Source: Tigheibacillus halophilus (GTDB lineage: Bacteria; Bacillota; Bacilli; Bacillales; Amphibacillaceae). From it: a stretch of 64,000 nt of DNA. The position numbers and the translations under genes were made by a program. The DNA is taken from NCBI RefSeq assembly GCF_042683165.1, contig NZ_JBHUIZ010000005.1:62001-126000 (forward strand), written 5' to 3'. Under the pieces are notes generated by a model that was not told where the DNA came from, ran no database searches, and saw only the letters and a program-made list of their open reading frames with translations. Below, one piece after another: positions 34,101-41,444 of the stretch. Positions within the stretch are counted from its first letter, which is position 1. Every line of letters begins with the position of its first letter.

Positions 34101-34888
34101 TAAAACTTCACCTTCCTCCTGTAATCTTCACCATTCATAACAATTACTTTTGTGTTTTCAAGAAGCCTGGAGAAGTTTCGCTCATTGAAACGTTCCCGCA
34201 ATTGCTCACTGTTTAAATTTGTGGTATATATTGTTGCTTTTCCAGACCGATCATCCAGTATTTCAAATACCTTAGATATCGCCCAATCGGTGTTATGCTC
34301 TGCTCCTAGATCATCCAATACTAGAAGATCCACTCGCTTAATCACTTCCAGCAGTTCATCCTCTGTAACTCCTTTGTTGTTGTACGTTTCTTTGATTTTT
34401 GTCAGCAACTTTGGCAATGAAAGGAATAAGCATTCTTTCCCTTGTTCCATCAGTTTTTTGGTAACAGCAACCGACAAATGGCTTTTTCCGGTTCCGTAAC
34501 CACCATGCAGCAACAGATTCTCTTTACCGTCAAAGTTGTCTATGTAGCTCTCGATGTCTCGCTTGGCTTTTGCTAGTTCTTTGCTGGTAGGTTCATAGTT
34601 TTCCAGTGTTGCTTCTTGCAGCGCACCATTCAGCAGCGAGTAGTAATCAAACAGTTGTTTCATTTTGTCGTTTTGAAGCTGTTTACGTTGTTTCTTCGCT
34701 TCTTCTGCTAGTTTTATATCTGCACAGACGCAACCATAGTTAGCAACGACTGTTTCGCCCTTTCTAGGGCCCATAGGGATGACTAACTCTTTTTGCGTGA
34801 CTGTCATATTGCAATCTGGACAAACATATTCTTTGATAAATCGCTCTTTCGGCTTGGTTATTTGATTGATCATATCCACAGATTTCAT
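34100..34888 (-). CDS. DnaC/DnaI-type helicase loader
   Basis: A 262-residue protein: N-terminal zinc-binding region (CPDCNMTV ... CVCAD), then an AAA+ core with Walker A GGYGTGKS, Walker B LLVLDDLG and sensor-1 YTTN. It loads the host replicative helicase at the phage origin together with the initiator just upstream. ATG at 34888 has GGGGG upstream; the nine codons before it lack support. Confidence 0.9.
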   Translation of the reverse strand: MKSVDMINQITKPKERFIKEYVCPDCNMTVTQKELVIPMGPRKGETVVANYGCVCADIKLAEEAKKQRKQLQNDKMKQLFDYYSLLNGALQEATLENYEPTSKELAKAKRDIESYIDNFDGKENLLLHGGYGTGKSHLSVAVTKKLMEQGKECLFLSLPKLLTKIKETYNNKGVTEDELLEVIKRVDLLVLDDLGAEHNTDWAISKVFEILDDRSGKATIYTTNLNSEQLRERFNERNFSRLLENTKVIVMNGEDYRRKVKF

Positions 34889-34898
34889 AGCGAACCCC

Positions 34899-35714
34899 CT
34901 AGAATCCGTAATCAATGTTGTCGTACCGTGATTCTGCTCTTGACTTGGTTTTCGGCTTAAATGGTATAGTGTTGTCCTTGATGGTCATCCGGCTTTTAGC
35001 TTCTTCCTCACTGGTGTTTCTCATGATGCCGATTGTGTATTCTTCTTTTTTGCCAACGTGTAAATCAATATGAGATTTCAAAGCATACTCAATAACAACC
35101 GGATTGTATTTCTCCCATTTCTTCATGGTGTTGTAAATAACACTCTTGGAGACTTGACCTGTTTTTCGTGTTTCTCTTATGGCATCCCAGTAACGCTTGT
35201 TCAATTGATTGAAATTATTTATGGAAGAAAAGACCGGCAACAAATCTTTGATTTTTGACGTATAGTCTTTATTCTTCTTATCATTATTTTCATTCTTTAC
35301 ATTCTTGTTTGTGGACATCTGATGGTCATCTGATGGACAACTGATGGACATTTGTTGGTCACTATCCTGATACTCTGACCACTTACATATTGATATGACG
35401 CTGTATTTATTTGTTTTATTGATGGTCAACATTTGCCACTTTTCTAGATTTCCGATGTACCGATACCATGTCTTTTCTGAAAGTCTTTGTTTAGGTTTGG
35501 TGCCCTTATTCAAATCATCTGCAAGAGATTCTCTGCCTGTGACGAACTGCCCGGGTTCAAGGGTGATGACTTGATTACCAAAAATTAATTCTCTTTGTTT
35601 ATGAGTGGCTTTCATTAAACAGTACATCCATAACTTGAGGTAATTTGGATCACTCCAAACAGGACTGTCCATCAATTTTCTGTATAACTTGATATATCCT
35701 TGCACCATCATCAC
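34899..35714 (-). CDS. Phage replication initiator (DnaD-like organiser)
   Basis: A 271-residue protein: winged-helix N-terminus (GYIKLYRKLMDSPVWSDPNY), then SEKTWYRYIGNLEKWQML, a linker and a C-terminal DnaD-like helical region. It is placed before the DnaC-like loader as in many Firmicutes phages. Four 11-bp iterons lie inside the gene. Several Met codons open the frame; ATG at 35714 or 3 codons later is likely. Confidence 0.85.
   Translation of the reverse strand: MMMVQGYIKLYRKLMDSPVWSDPNYLKLWMYCLMKATHKQRELIFGNQVITLEPGQFVTGRESLADDLNKGTKPKQRLSEKTWYRYIGNLEKWQMLTINKTNKYSVISICKWSEYQDSDQQMSISCPSDDHQMSTNKNVKNENNDKKNKDYTSKIKDLLPVFSSINNFNQLNKRYWDAIRETRKTGQVSKSVIYNTMKKWEKYNPVVIEYALKSHIDLHVGKKEEYTIGIMRNTSEEEAKSRMTIKDNTIPFKPKTKSRAESRYDNIDYGF
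35316..35359. repeat. Four 11-bp iterons inside the initiator gene (candidate phage origin)
   Basis: Tandem units CATCTGATGGT, CATCTGATGGA, CAACTGATGGA, CATTTGTTGGT in register. Initiator-binding iterons within the initiator gene are the usual origin of siphophages in this group. Confidence 0.65.
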
Positions 35715-35725
35715 CCTCTCACCTT

Positions 35726-35887
35726 TTATCTAGGAATCTCGCAAACTGCAATCCGACCTTTTACTTTCAAAACCGTATATCCTTCATAACGACGCATATA
35801 CTGTAGAATAAGCTGTTTTAAATCTTCTTTATCATGTGCGGTTTCCCAGATCCAATCCGGGAGCCGCACATTTGACTGATTATGCAT
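35726..35887 (-). CDS. Small phage protein, 53 residues
   Basis: MHNQSNVRLPDWIWETAHDK begins the protein; its end (VLKVKGRIAVCEIPR) is strand-like. It overlaps the end of recT by 8 bp and precedes the initiator gene. This kind of small protein is often found between recT and the initiator; function unknown. Confidence 0.6.
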   Translation of the reverse strand: MHNQSNVRLPDWIWETAHDKEDLKQLILQYMRRYEGYTVLKVKGRIAVCEIPR

Positions 35888-36713
35888 CTTCAAAAGTCAA
35901 TTCTTCGGCAATTTCTTCATTCGACTTTGTGTTGGTTTCTTGGTGTTCTTCTAATTCTGTGAAATCCGCATCAATGATCACGCCGCCGTCTTTATCGTCA
36001 AAATCCTGCACAACAGCATTTTCATCAGTAATAACAGCTGTCTGCATATCAATGGATAAGATGCCCCATTTGTTCAACATGTTACGGATAACAGTCTTTT
36101 TAGCCATGGCATCCCAGTCGTTTTTCCATCCGAATGCCGACTTGCTGAATTTTTGTTTATGCTTCTCAATCTGTTCCTTTGACCAATAAACCGTCTTTCT
36201 GAATCCGTTGATCAGTTCAAAATATCCGGTATAACCAATCACCTTGTCCGACTCTTTGCAATCAAAATCAAGCTCAATTTCTTCTGTAAGCCTATTGAAA
36301 GATTGAAGCTCCCCTTCATACACCTCGATGACGTTAATGTTTTTGTACTGTCCTGTGCGCAATGCCAATTGAATGTAACCTTTGTAACCAAGTTGGAATT
36401 GTGCTTTGCCGCCGTATGGAACCACCCAGGCATAGCCAAGATTTTTGTCAATCGGCAGATCTAAAGTCGCCGCAATCATAGCTGATGAAATAACACTCAT
36501 AGGCTCTGCTTTTTGCAGCATTTTTTCACTGTTGTATAAGCTTAAAATGGATGCAGTGAATTGATTCGCACGCTTGCCCAAAACCTCTTCAAATCGTTTC
36601 ATTACAGCCGGGCTAGCAAGCAATCCTTTCATCGTAGTTCCTTGTGTAGATGGTGCGTTGTTGCTTTTACCTTTATTTGCAATTTGGTTTTTTAAAGTAT
36701 TATTTGTCGCCAT
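35880..36713 (-). CDS. recT: RecT single-strand annealing recombinase
   Basis: A 277-residue protein with RecT hallmarks: KGLLASPAVMKRFEEVLGKR, YGGKAQFQLGYKGYIQLALR, SKSAFGWKNDWDAMAKKTVI and an acidic C-terminus ending EELTFEDA. It anneals complementary strands after exonuclease resection. ATG at 36713 is preferred over a TTG three codons earlier that sits too close to GGAG. Pairs with the YqaJ exonuclease directly upstream. Confidence 0.95.
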   Translation of the reverse strand: MATNNTLKNQIANKGKSNNAPSTQGTTMKGLLASPAVMKRFEEVLGKRANQFTASILSLYNSEKMLQKAEPMSVISSAMIAATLDLPIDKNLGYAWVVPYGGKAQFQLGYKGYIQLALRTGQYKNINVIEVYEGELQSFNRLTEEIELDFDCKESDKVIGYTGYFELINGFRKTVYWSKEQIEKHKQKFSKSAFGWKNDWDAMAKKTVIRNMLNKWGILSIDMQTAVITDENAVVQDFDDKDGGVIIDADFTELEEHQETNTKSNEEIAEELTFEDA

Positions 36714-36714
36714 A

Positions 36715-37647
36715 TTATCCAATCTCCTTTATATTGAATCTGCGTGATGTAGAAGCTTTTAAAACACTTTCGTATACATCGGGATATTTACTTTTCAAAA
36801 GCTTGCTATCGACTCTATTAGAGGTTACTGGCTTCCAATCAACTTGATAGTTATTGATAAAACCAGTTTCAGCTTCTTTTAATTCATGTTTCAGTTTGTT
36901 CTCTGTTTCCTTAGCAAGTGTCTGCAGCTGTTTGATGTTTTCTTTTAATTCCAAGTAATTATCAATGCTCTTTTTGTAATCAGAGCCAAGGTCCACTGTT
37001 TTTCCTTTTTCCGTTTCAGGGTAACTCTCCTTCAAGAACTTCTCTGCAGCACTAGATCCATCCAACGCAGGCGGTACATTTCCAAGCACATGATGATTCC
37101 AGAAATGGATTTCCGCATCGAAAATCATTTTGATCAGTTCGTCATCTCTTTCAATGTCTTTCCATACAAAACGTTGACCGCCAATCAAAACAGCGATATA
37201 GGCGTGAACATATCCGGTAACACCAAGGTAATGCTGTACCTGGACAAGATAATTCTCCGGGATCTCGTCACTTTCCCAATCCTTCGCAAGATAAGCGCTC
37301 GCAGTTTTGCATTCCAATATTGCGTTTTCGCCAACGACTTTGCGGTCAATATTTGCTTTAATGAACGGATGCTCTGGATGCTGTAGCATGAAGTTATTAC
37401 GGCGCACTTTCTTTCCGGACCTCACTTCGAATTCTTTGGCAACCATGTCCTCGAATATGTTTCCAAAATATGCAGCTTCACTCGTTTGATCTTCCAATGT
37501 GGTTTGTCCTGTCTTGTCCAACCACAATTCAAAAGGCGTTTTATACTTATTCAATCCAAGAATGATAGAAGCATCACTGCCGCCGATGCCCTTAGTGCGT
37601 TCCTGCAGCCATTCCTGGTGTGTCATATCGACTGTATTTTTAACCAT
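36715..37647 (-). CDS. yqaJ: YqaJ-type viral recombinase exonuclease
   Basis: A 310-residue PD-(D/E)XK exonuclease: WLQERTKGIGGSDASIILGL, then the nuclease residues FIKANIDRKV and AILECKTASAY, a C-terminal coil. With RecT it forms a lambda Exo/Bet-like recombination pair. ATG at 37647 has GGGAGG 6 nt upstream; a 25-codon extension has no SD. The skin element of B. subtilis carries the same yqaJ-yqaK pair. Confidence 0.95.
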   Translation of the reverse strand: MVKNTVDMTHQEWLQERTKGIGGSDASIILGLNKYKTPFELWLDKTGQTTLEDQTSEAAYFGNIFEDMVAKEFEVRSGKKVRRNNFMLQHPEHPFIKANIDRKVVGENAILECKTASAYLAKDWESDEIPENYLVQVQHYLGVTGYVHAYIAVLIGGQRFVWKDIERDDELIKMIFDAEIHFWNHHVLGNVPPALDGSSAAEKFLKESYPETEKGKTVDLGSDYKKSIDNYLELKENIKQLQTLAKETENKLKHELKEAETGFINNYQVDWKPVTSNRVDSKLLKSKYPDVYESVLKASTSRRFNIKEIG

Positions 37648-37720
37648 GATTTTCCTCCCCTTGCCCTTATCCGTTGGATAGGCTATAATAAGAGCACGAT
37701 ATTTAATTTGAAAGACCTTC

Positions 37721-37749
37721 AAACATCCTGCGCCAAGGATGTTTTTTTA
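37721..37749 (+). terminator. Hairpin with T-run on the plus strand
   Basis: AAACATCC / GGATGTTT with loop TGCGCCAA and a following T-run on the plus strand, opposite to the operon. On the minus strand it is a plain hairpin between two early genes. It may stop antisense transcription. Confidence 0.4.
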
Positions 37750-37968
37750 TTGCGCAATTCGATAACTGGCACCGTGACGTTCCAATATTTCAATTGCTTC
37801 TGCTGGTAACTCATCAACCAGATAAAAATCATCATCCAGCATCAGAATTTGATCACCTGGCCAAACTTCATTTTCGAATGGATCTTTGCCATATGCTTCT
37901 CGTTTGGCGCTGTATGGAATGCCCGTCCTTTCCATGCGTGTGATCATTGGATGCTCTAAATCCAGCAT
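37747..37968 (-). CDS. YqaI-like phage protein
   Basis: A 73-residue acidic protein with HPMITRMERTGIPYSAKREA and PGDQILMLDDDFYLVDEL, similar in plan and position to YqaI upstream of yqaJ in B. subtilis. Role unknown. ATG at 37968 has AAGGAGG 7 nt upstream. The leader RNA has a long stem described separately. Confidence 0.7.
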   Translation of the reverse strand: MLDLEHPMITRMERTGIPYSAKREAYGKDPFENEVWPGDQILMLDDDFYLVDELPAEAIEILERHGASYRIAQ

Positions 37969-37992
37969 GTGTATTCCTCCTTTCATTTATTA

Positions 37993-38074
37993 GGGTCAGC
38001 CGACCCTTCACAGGCAAGAATTGTGATATGGTAGAGTTATTTTCTTGCCCATGAAGGAAGGGCTGACAAGGCCC
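37993..38074 (-). ncRNA. Structured leader RNA with competing hairpins
   Basis: In minus-strand RNA 38042-38057 pairs with 38005-38020 over 16 bp, and 38061-38067 pairs with 37995-38001 over 7 bp, around a 21-nt loop. Positions 38011/38051, 38012/38050 and 38004/38058 pair as G.U only in minus RNA. Two short hairpins, GGGC/GCCC (38060-38074) and GGGTC/GACCC (37993-38006), use the outer arms and so exclude the outer stem. It lies in the leader of the YqaI-like/yqaJ/recT genes. Confidence 0.55.
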
Positions 38075-38101
38075 GACCTTACAATATATAGAGTGGTTAT
38101 T

Positions 38102-38147
38102 GCGCTCTTTAAGCGCCTTGCATTTTTACCTCCTTTTTGGTAAAATA
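38102..38147 (-). promoter_or_regulatory. Four-codon leader ORF with SD hairpin
   Basis: Minus strand: AAGGAGG, 4-5 nt, ATG CAA GGC GCT TAA (38109-38123, MQGA). Arms TTTTACC / GGTAAAA (38126-38147) enclose the SD, and a second hairpin (GGCGCT / AGCGC) starts inside the ORF. A leader peptide or an attenuator-like element is possible. Confidence 0.4.
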
Positions 38148-38166
38148 GAATTACTATGATGTTTGT

Positions 38167-38364
38167 TTAGCGCCTTCCGTTGCTGCGGTGGGCGTTTTCT
38201 ATTTCCATTTCAATCTCTGAGTTGTTCTGTTCATAAATCTCTACATCTTTTGCAACGCTCTGCAATTGGCTTTCATCAGCTTCATACAGCAAATCCCACA
38301 AGATTGTGTTTTTCTGCGAACATTCAAGTTTTCTAATTCTTGATATTAGTTCTCTTACTTCCAT
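38167..38364 (-). CDS. Small phage protein, helical
   Basis: A 65-residue protein (MEVRELISRIRKLECSQKNT) with acidic and helical character. GGGGTG stands 6 nt before the ATG at 38364. Function unknown. Confidence 0.6.
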   Translation of the reverse strand: MEVRELISRIRKLECSQKNTILWDLLYEADESQLQSVAKDVEIYEQNNSEIEMEIENAHRSNGRR

Positions 38365-38379
38365 GCGCTTCACCCCTTC

Positions 38380-38472
38380 CTATGCGTTTGTTAAAGAAAA
38401 ATATAGAAATACTAGACTGATTCCGAATACGATCGGATAAAACCATTTGGCCCAAGTCGGTTCATTTTCCAT
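38380..38472 (-). CDS. Membrane micro-protein, 30 residues
   Basis: MENEPTWAKWFYPIVFGISL starts a peptide made of one transmembrane helix. GGGGG lies 7 nt upstream. It overlaps the end of the preceding gene by 11 bp. Role unknown. Confidence 0.5.
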   Translation of the reverse strand: MENEPTWAKWFYPIVFGISLVFLYFSLTNA

Positions 38473-38743
38473 TGATAAGCCCCCTGACTACTTCCACATG
38501 GATTCCCATAGCTTCCATTCGGTTTAATAGATTTCCAGCGCGATCATACTGTTTCTTTTTGTAAGCAAGTTGAGATAGTTCGTGAAGCGACAACAGCATA
38601 TCCTGTGAACGATGTTTCGCCAGTTCGAATTCGCCTTGTTTGATGTGATTTGTAACCGATTTGACAAGAGCTTGCAGACATTCTTGCTCTTTATACGCTT
38701 GGTTTAGATCCTGCTCTAAAAAGTGTGTATGTGAAACGATCAT
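38462..38743 (-). CDS. Small helical phage protein
   Basis: A 93-residue protein (MIVSHTHFLEQDLNQAYKEQ) with TPR-like helices (LAYKKKQYDRAGNLLNRMEA). GGAGGG precedes the ATG at 38743. The 44-codon frame extension falls in the upstream HTH gene and is a shadow. Confidence 0.6.
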   Translation of the reverse strand: MIVSHTHFLEQDLNQAYKEQECLQALVKSVTNHIKQGEFELAKHRSQDMLLSLHELSQLAYKKKQYDRAGNLLNRMEAMGIHVEVVRGLINGK

Positions 38744-39021
38744 ATAAATAACCCTCCTATTATGGTTCCGACTAGTGTTGTTGCTGTGTCCATTAGTTGT
38801 TGCATGATTGTGATTCCGTCCATGCCACAAAGCAATGCTATTAGTACCTCTTGCGCATTTGTGATGTTGCACCACCTAATTAAATCCGCAGCTTTCAATT
38901 CGTACTTATTGCTTTCGAGTCGGGATACGTTGCTAATTGACATATGTAGTTCGAGAGCCATATCTTCTTGGCTCATCCCGGCTTTTTTACGTGTCTTGCG
39001 TAAAATAGAACCGAATTCCAT
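38740..39021 (-). CDS. XRE-type HTH protein with C-terminal hydrophobic segment
   Basis: A 93-residue protein: HTH (GMSQEDMALELHMSISNVSR) at about 15-34, then a C-terminal stretch (TATTLVGTIIGGLFI) that could anchor it in the membrane, unusual for a small XRE regulator. ATG at 39021. It probably regulates early genes. Confidence 0.75.
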   Translation of the reverse strand: MEFGSILRKTRKKAGMSQEDMALELHMSISNVSRLESNKYELKAADLIRWCNITNAQEVLIALLCGMDGITIMQQLMDTATTLVGTIIGGLFI

Positions 39022-39146
39022 TCCGTTCACCCCCTTACTTTTGCTTTGTGAGCAAATTTGCTACTGCAGCAATGATTTTTGCTTTCGGGGCAAAGACTTT
39101 TCTTGTTGTTTTTCGTAAGATGTAATTACCGACCCCCTTATCGGTA

Positions 39147-39428
39147 TTAGATAGCTTTAGAAGCTTGATTCATCCATTGCATTAAAGCCTGATACGGGAT
39201 TCTTATCCTGTTGCCATCTCTAATATGTGGGAATCCCGTATGCTCTGCCTGTTGAATCATTTCGTAAGTTTTCGTTACGCCAAACCCTAGTATTTTGGCA
39301 GCTTCCTTGACTGATAGCGTTTTAGGTGCTTCCGGTTCTGAACAGGATTGGATCAGTGCTTTTATGTCCTGGAAGTGCTTCTCGTTTTCCTCACGGATGA
39401 TTTGGCGAATGGTTTCTTCCATGGACAT
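39147..39428 (-). CDS. Excisionase-family (MerR-like) DNA-binding protein
   Basis: A 93-residue protein: N-terminal helical part and a C-terminal winged HTH (LSVKEAAKILGFGVTKTYEM ... GNRIRIPYQALMQWMNQ) of the helix-turn-helix 17/excisionase type. It may be Xis or an early regulator. Its start abuts the upstream stop. About 125 bp after it has no firm gene. Confidence 0.8.
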   Translation of the reverse strand: MSMEETIRQIIREENEKHFQDIKALIQSCSEPEAPKTLSVKEAAKILGFGVTKTYEMIQQAEHTGFPHIRDGNRIRIPYQALMQWMNQASKAI

Positions 39429-39668
39429 TTAAAACACATCCCTTGGAACAATGTAGTTGAGTGCATTCAATAATGCGTGTGCTTCTTCTGCACCCAAATA
39501 TATTTCTGTGGTGCTCACTGGTTCGATAACTTCGTTGTCTATAGATGATTTGCTTTCATTTTTTGCCATTTCACTGATGCAAATAATGACTTGATCATCA
39601 CCGTTATTTTCTAAAGTGATGTCTGCGCCGCAATTGCTGAAAAATAAGTTTAGTTTTGTATAGTTCAT
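39429..39668 (-). CDS. Small phage protein, unknown
   Basis: A 79-residue acidic protein (MNYTKLNLFFSNCGADITLE). No known family. Directly between antirepressor and excisionase-like genes and ending at the start of the latter. Confidence 0.6.
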   Translation of the reverse strand: MNYTKLNLFFSNCGADITLENNGDDQVIICISEMAKNESKSSIDNEVIEPVSTTEIYLGAEEAHALLNALNYIVPRDVF

Positions 39669-40403
39669 TTATATGGCCTCTCTTTCTGATTGGTTTAGCA
39701 TTTTGTCGGCAACACGGATTCCGTCTTCCAATCTGTTTGTAAGTGAAAGATATTGTGGAGCTGTCAAGCTTTTTAAACCATGTTTTAAAGCGTGGTTTTG
39801 TACCAACATCTTCAAATTTGTTCTGTATGCTGTATTAAATGATTTTCTGAAATCACGCCAAGCCTGTGGGAAAGATACACCATTTTGAGCAGCATATTTC
39901 TGGACCATTTTGTTGAGTCTTTGTTGCAAGTCACCGATTGTATCAAGGTTGTCAAAGGTATCCATTCGTTGTTTTAATGCTTGGTTATCTTGCTTGATCT
40001 GCTTTATCTCTTTTTCTTGATTTACGAATTGTTCAGCAAACATCAACATCATTTCAGCTTGTGTTTGCGGTTGTTTAACTCTGGATTGCTTTTCTACCTG
40101 GATGAAATATTTTCTGATTGCTCTACCCTGCTCGTTATTTTCAACCATCGCAATTTCTTTTGCGGTATCGAGCATTAGTAAATATTCTGTTGATGGTCGG
40201 CCGCCTGTACTTTTTCCTAAACTTATGAAAAAGTCCTCCGACTCAACAAAACCGTAATTTACAATTTTTCTTTGGATCCAGTCAGTGAATTTTTGTTTAC
40301 TTAATAACTGTTGATGTAGTTCCCTAGCATTCACCAATCTTTCTCCGGTTTCGCTTTCGTAAACTGGCAGCATTTCATCAGCAATTACTTTTAATTGATT
40401 CAT
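39669..40403 (-). CDS. Phage antirepressor (AntA/AntB and ORF6C domains)
   Basis: A 244-residue protein: AntA/AntB domain at the N-terminus (VNARELHQQLLSKQKFTDWI ... GRPSTEYLLMLDTAKEIAMV), a coiled coil, and a C-terminal ORF6C-type DNA-binding domain (FPQAWRDFRKSFNTAYRTNL). Such proteins oppose the CI repressor. ATG at 40403 with GGAGG 7 nt upstream. Its leader is the long stem RNA at 40433-40548. Confidence 0.9.
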   Translation of the reverse strand: MNQLKVIADEMLPVYESETGERLVNARELHQQLLSKQKFTDWIQRKIVNYGFVESEDFFISLGKSTGGRPSTEYLLMLDTAKEIAMVENNEQGRAIRKYFIQVEKQSRVKQPQTQAEMMLMFAEQFVNQEKEIKQIKQDNQALKQRMDTFDNLDTIGDLQQRLNKMVQKYAAQNGVSFPQAWRDFRKSFNTAYRTNLKMLVQNHALKHGLKSLTAPQYLSLTNRLEDGIRVADKMLNQSEREAI

Positions 40404-40432
40404 AGACTTACCTCCTTGTATTCGCTTTTGCA

Positions 40433-40548
40433 TCACACCCGAATTTCAGCACCTAAAGTCATGGCGATTGGCTATTGCTGCTGCTCGCTATCTCATTTGA
40501 TAGGTCTTGGCACGCTCCGCTCGTTTAGATGTTGAAATTCGGATGTGA
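40433..40548 (-). ncRNA. Long stem-loop RNA upstream of the antirepressor
   Basis: Minus-strand RNA: 40533-40548 pairs with 40433-40448 (16 bp); after one C.A mismatch, 40524-40531 pairs with 40450-40457 (8 bp). Positions 40438/40543 and 40452/40529 are G.U in this RNA but A.C on the other strand. The 66-nt top contains an inner hairpin (CTATC / GATAG, 40488-40503). It lies between the Cro-like and antirepressor genes. Confidence 0.6.
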
Positions 40549-40559
40549 AAAAGCTTTGG

Positions 40560-40793
40560 TTAGATGACTTCTTTCGTGTTAACAGATGACACAGATGTGT
40601 TAAAAAAAATATCTCCAATTGGTAAGTTAAAAAAATTAGACGTTTCTGTAATTATTCTTGCGCTAGGGTTATATTTCATGTTTTCGATTTTAGAAAGCGA
40701 AGTCCTTTCAATCCCGAGATAGTCTGCTAACGCTTGTTGACTGATACCTTTCTCTTTCCTTAGCTGTTTAATCTTGTTGAAAATTATAGTCAT
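40560..40793 (-). CDS. Cro-like XRE regulator, first gene of the early operon
   Basis: A 77-residue protein that is nearly all HTH (KEKGISQQALADYLGIERTS at about 14-33). ATG at 40793 with GGAGG. Located just after the strong minus promoter and divergent from the CI-type gene, the classic genetic-switch arrangement. The frame's 25-codon extension runs through that promoter and is not used. Confidence 0.85.
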   Translation of the reverse strand: MTIIFNKIKQLRKEKGISQQALADYLGIERTSLSKIENMKYNPSARIITETSNFFNLPIGDIFFNTSVSSVNTKEVI

Positions 40794-40953
40794 AACCAGA
40801 CCTCCTTCCGAATACACTTTACTGTGTTGTGTTGTGTTCTGACACCAATATAACTTGTTTTGTGTCACTTGTCAACACTTTTGTGAAAAACATTTATTTT
40901 TGTGTTGTGTTACGATACAATCGTGTTATATAAAGAATCGTGGTGATTTATAT
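40794..40953. promoter_or_regulatory. Lysogeny switch: divergent promoters and operators
   Basis: Minus strand: TTGACA (40875-40870), 17-nt spacer, TATATT (40852-40847), a near-consensus early promoter. Plus strand: TACAAT or TATAAA candidates upstream of CI. The spacer is full of GTGT/ACAC half-sites, such as ACACTTTACTGTGT and ACACTTTTGTG, likely operators for CI and Cro. Confidence 0.75.
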
Positions 40954-41370
40954 ATGATAGAAGAAAACAAAATCGGTGAATATCTAAGGAGCTATAGAAA
41001 AGACAACGATATTACTCTTCGAGAACTATCTAAAAAAACTGGTATTAGCTTCTCGCATTTGAGTAAAATTGAACGTGGGGAACACACACCAACTAAAACA
41101 ACTTTATCAATTTTAGCTGACGCTTTGCTATTAGACAAAAGCGAATTGTATGTCAAAGCCGGCTATGCTCCTTTGAAAAAAGGTGTAGGTTTAGAAGCGT
41201 TCTTCTCTCCTGCAGATCCCAAGGAAGAAGAAAAGTTGAATGTTATTAAAAAAATATCTGAAGAATTTCCAGATGCAGATTTAATGTTCCACGACCTGGC
41301 AAGCCTGGATGCGGAACAACTAGAAGATGTGTATGAATTTATAAAGTTTAAATCACAACAAAAGAAATAA
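40954..41370 (+). CDS. CI-type phage repressor (XRE HTH)
   Basis: A 138-residue protein: HTH (NDITLRELSKKTGISFSHLS at about 17-36; KIERGEHTPT) and a helical C-terminal half instead of a LexA-like protease domain. So inactivation probably does not go through RecA-driven self-cleavage but through the ImmA-like protease downstream or the antirepressor. GGTGAT lies before ATG. The frame's upstream extension is through the operators. Confidence 0.85.
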   Translation: MIEENKIGEYLRSYRKDNDITLRELSKKTGISFSHLSKIERGEHTPTKTTLSILADALLLDKSELYVKAGYAPLKKGVGLEAFFSPADPKEEEKLNVIKKISEEFPDADLMFHDLASLDAEQLEDVYEFIKFKSQQKK

Positions 41371-41374
41371 ATAT

Positions 41375-41399
41375 ACGATCCGTTCTGGTCGTTTTATTT
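41375..41399 (+). terminator. Terminator after the repressor
   Basis: ACGATC / GGTCGT stem with one G.U pair, followed by TTTTATTT. Confidence 0.65.
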
Positions 41400-41444
41400 A
41401 TAGATATTATATAGTTCTATTTTACTAAATTTAGGGGGGAAATT

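Noticed and set aside
39031..39146. Small ORF reading NYILRKTTRKVFAPKAKI
   Set aside because: It looks protein-like, and AAGGGGGT precedes it, but there is no ATG, GTG or TTG in that frame; an ATT would be in another frame. Not supported enough to annotate.
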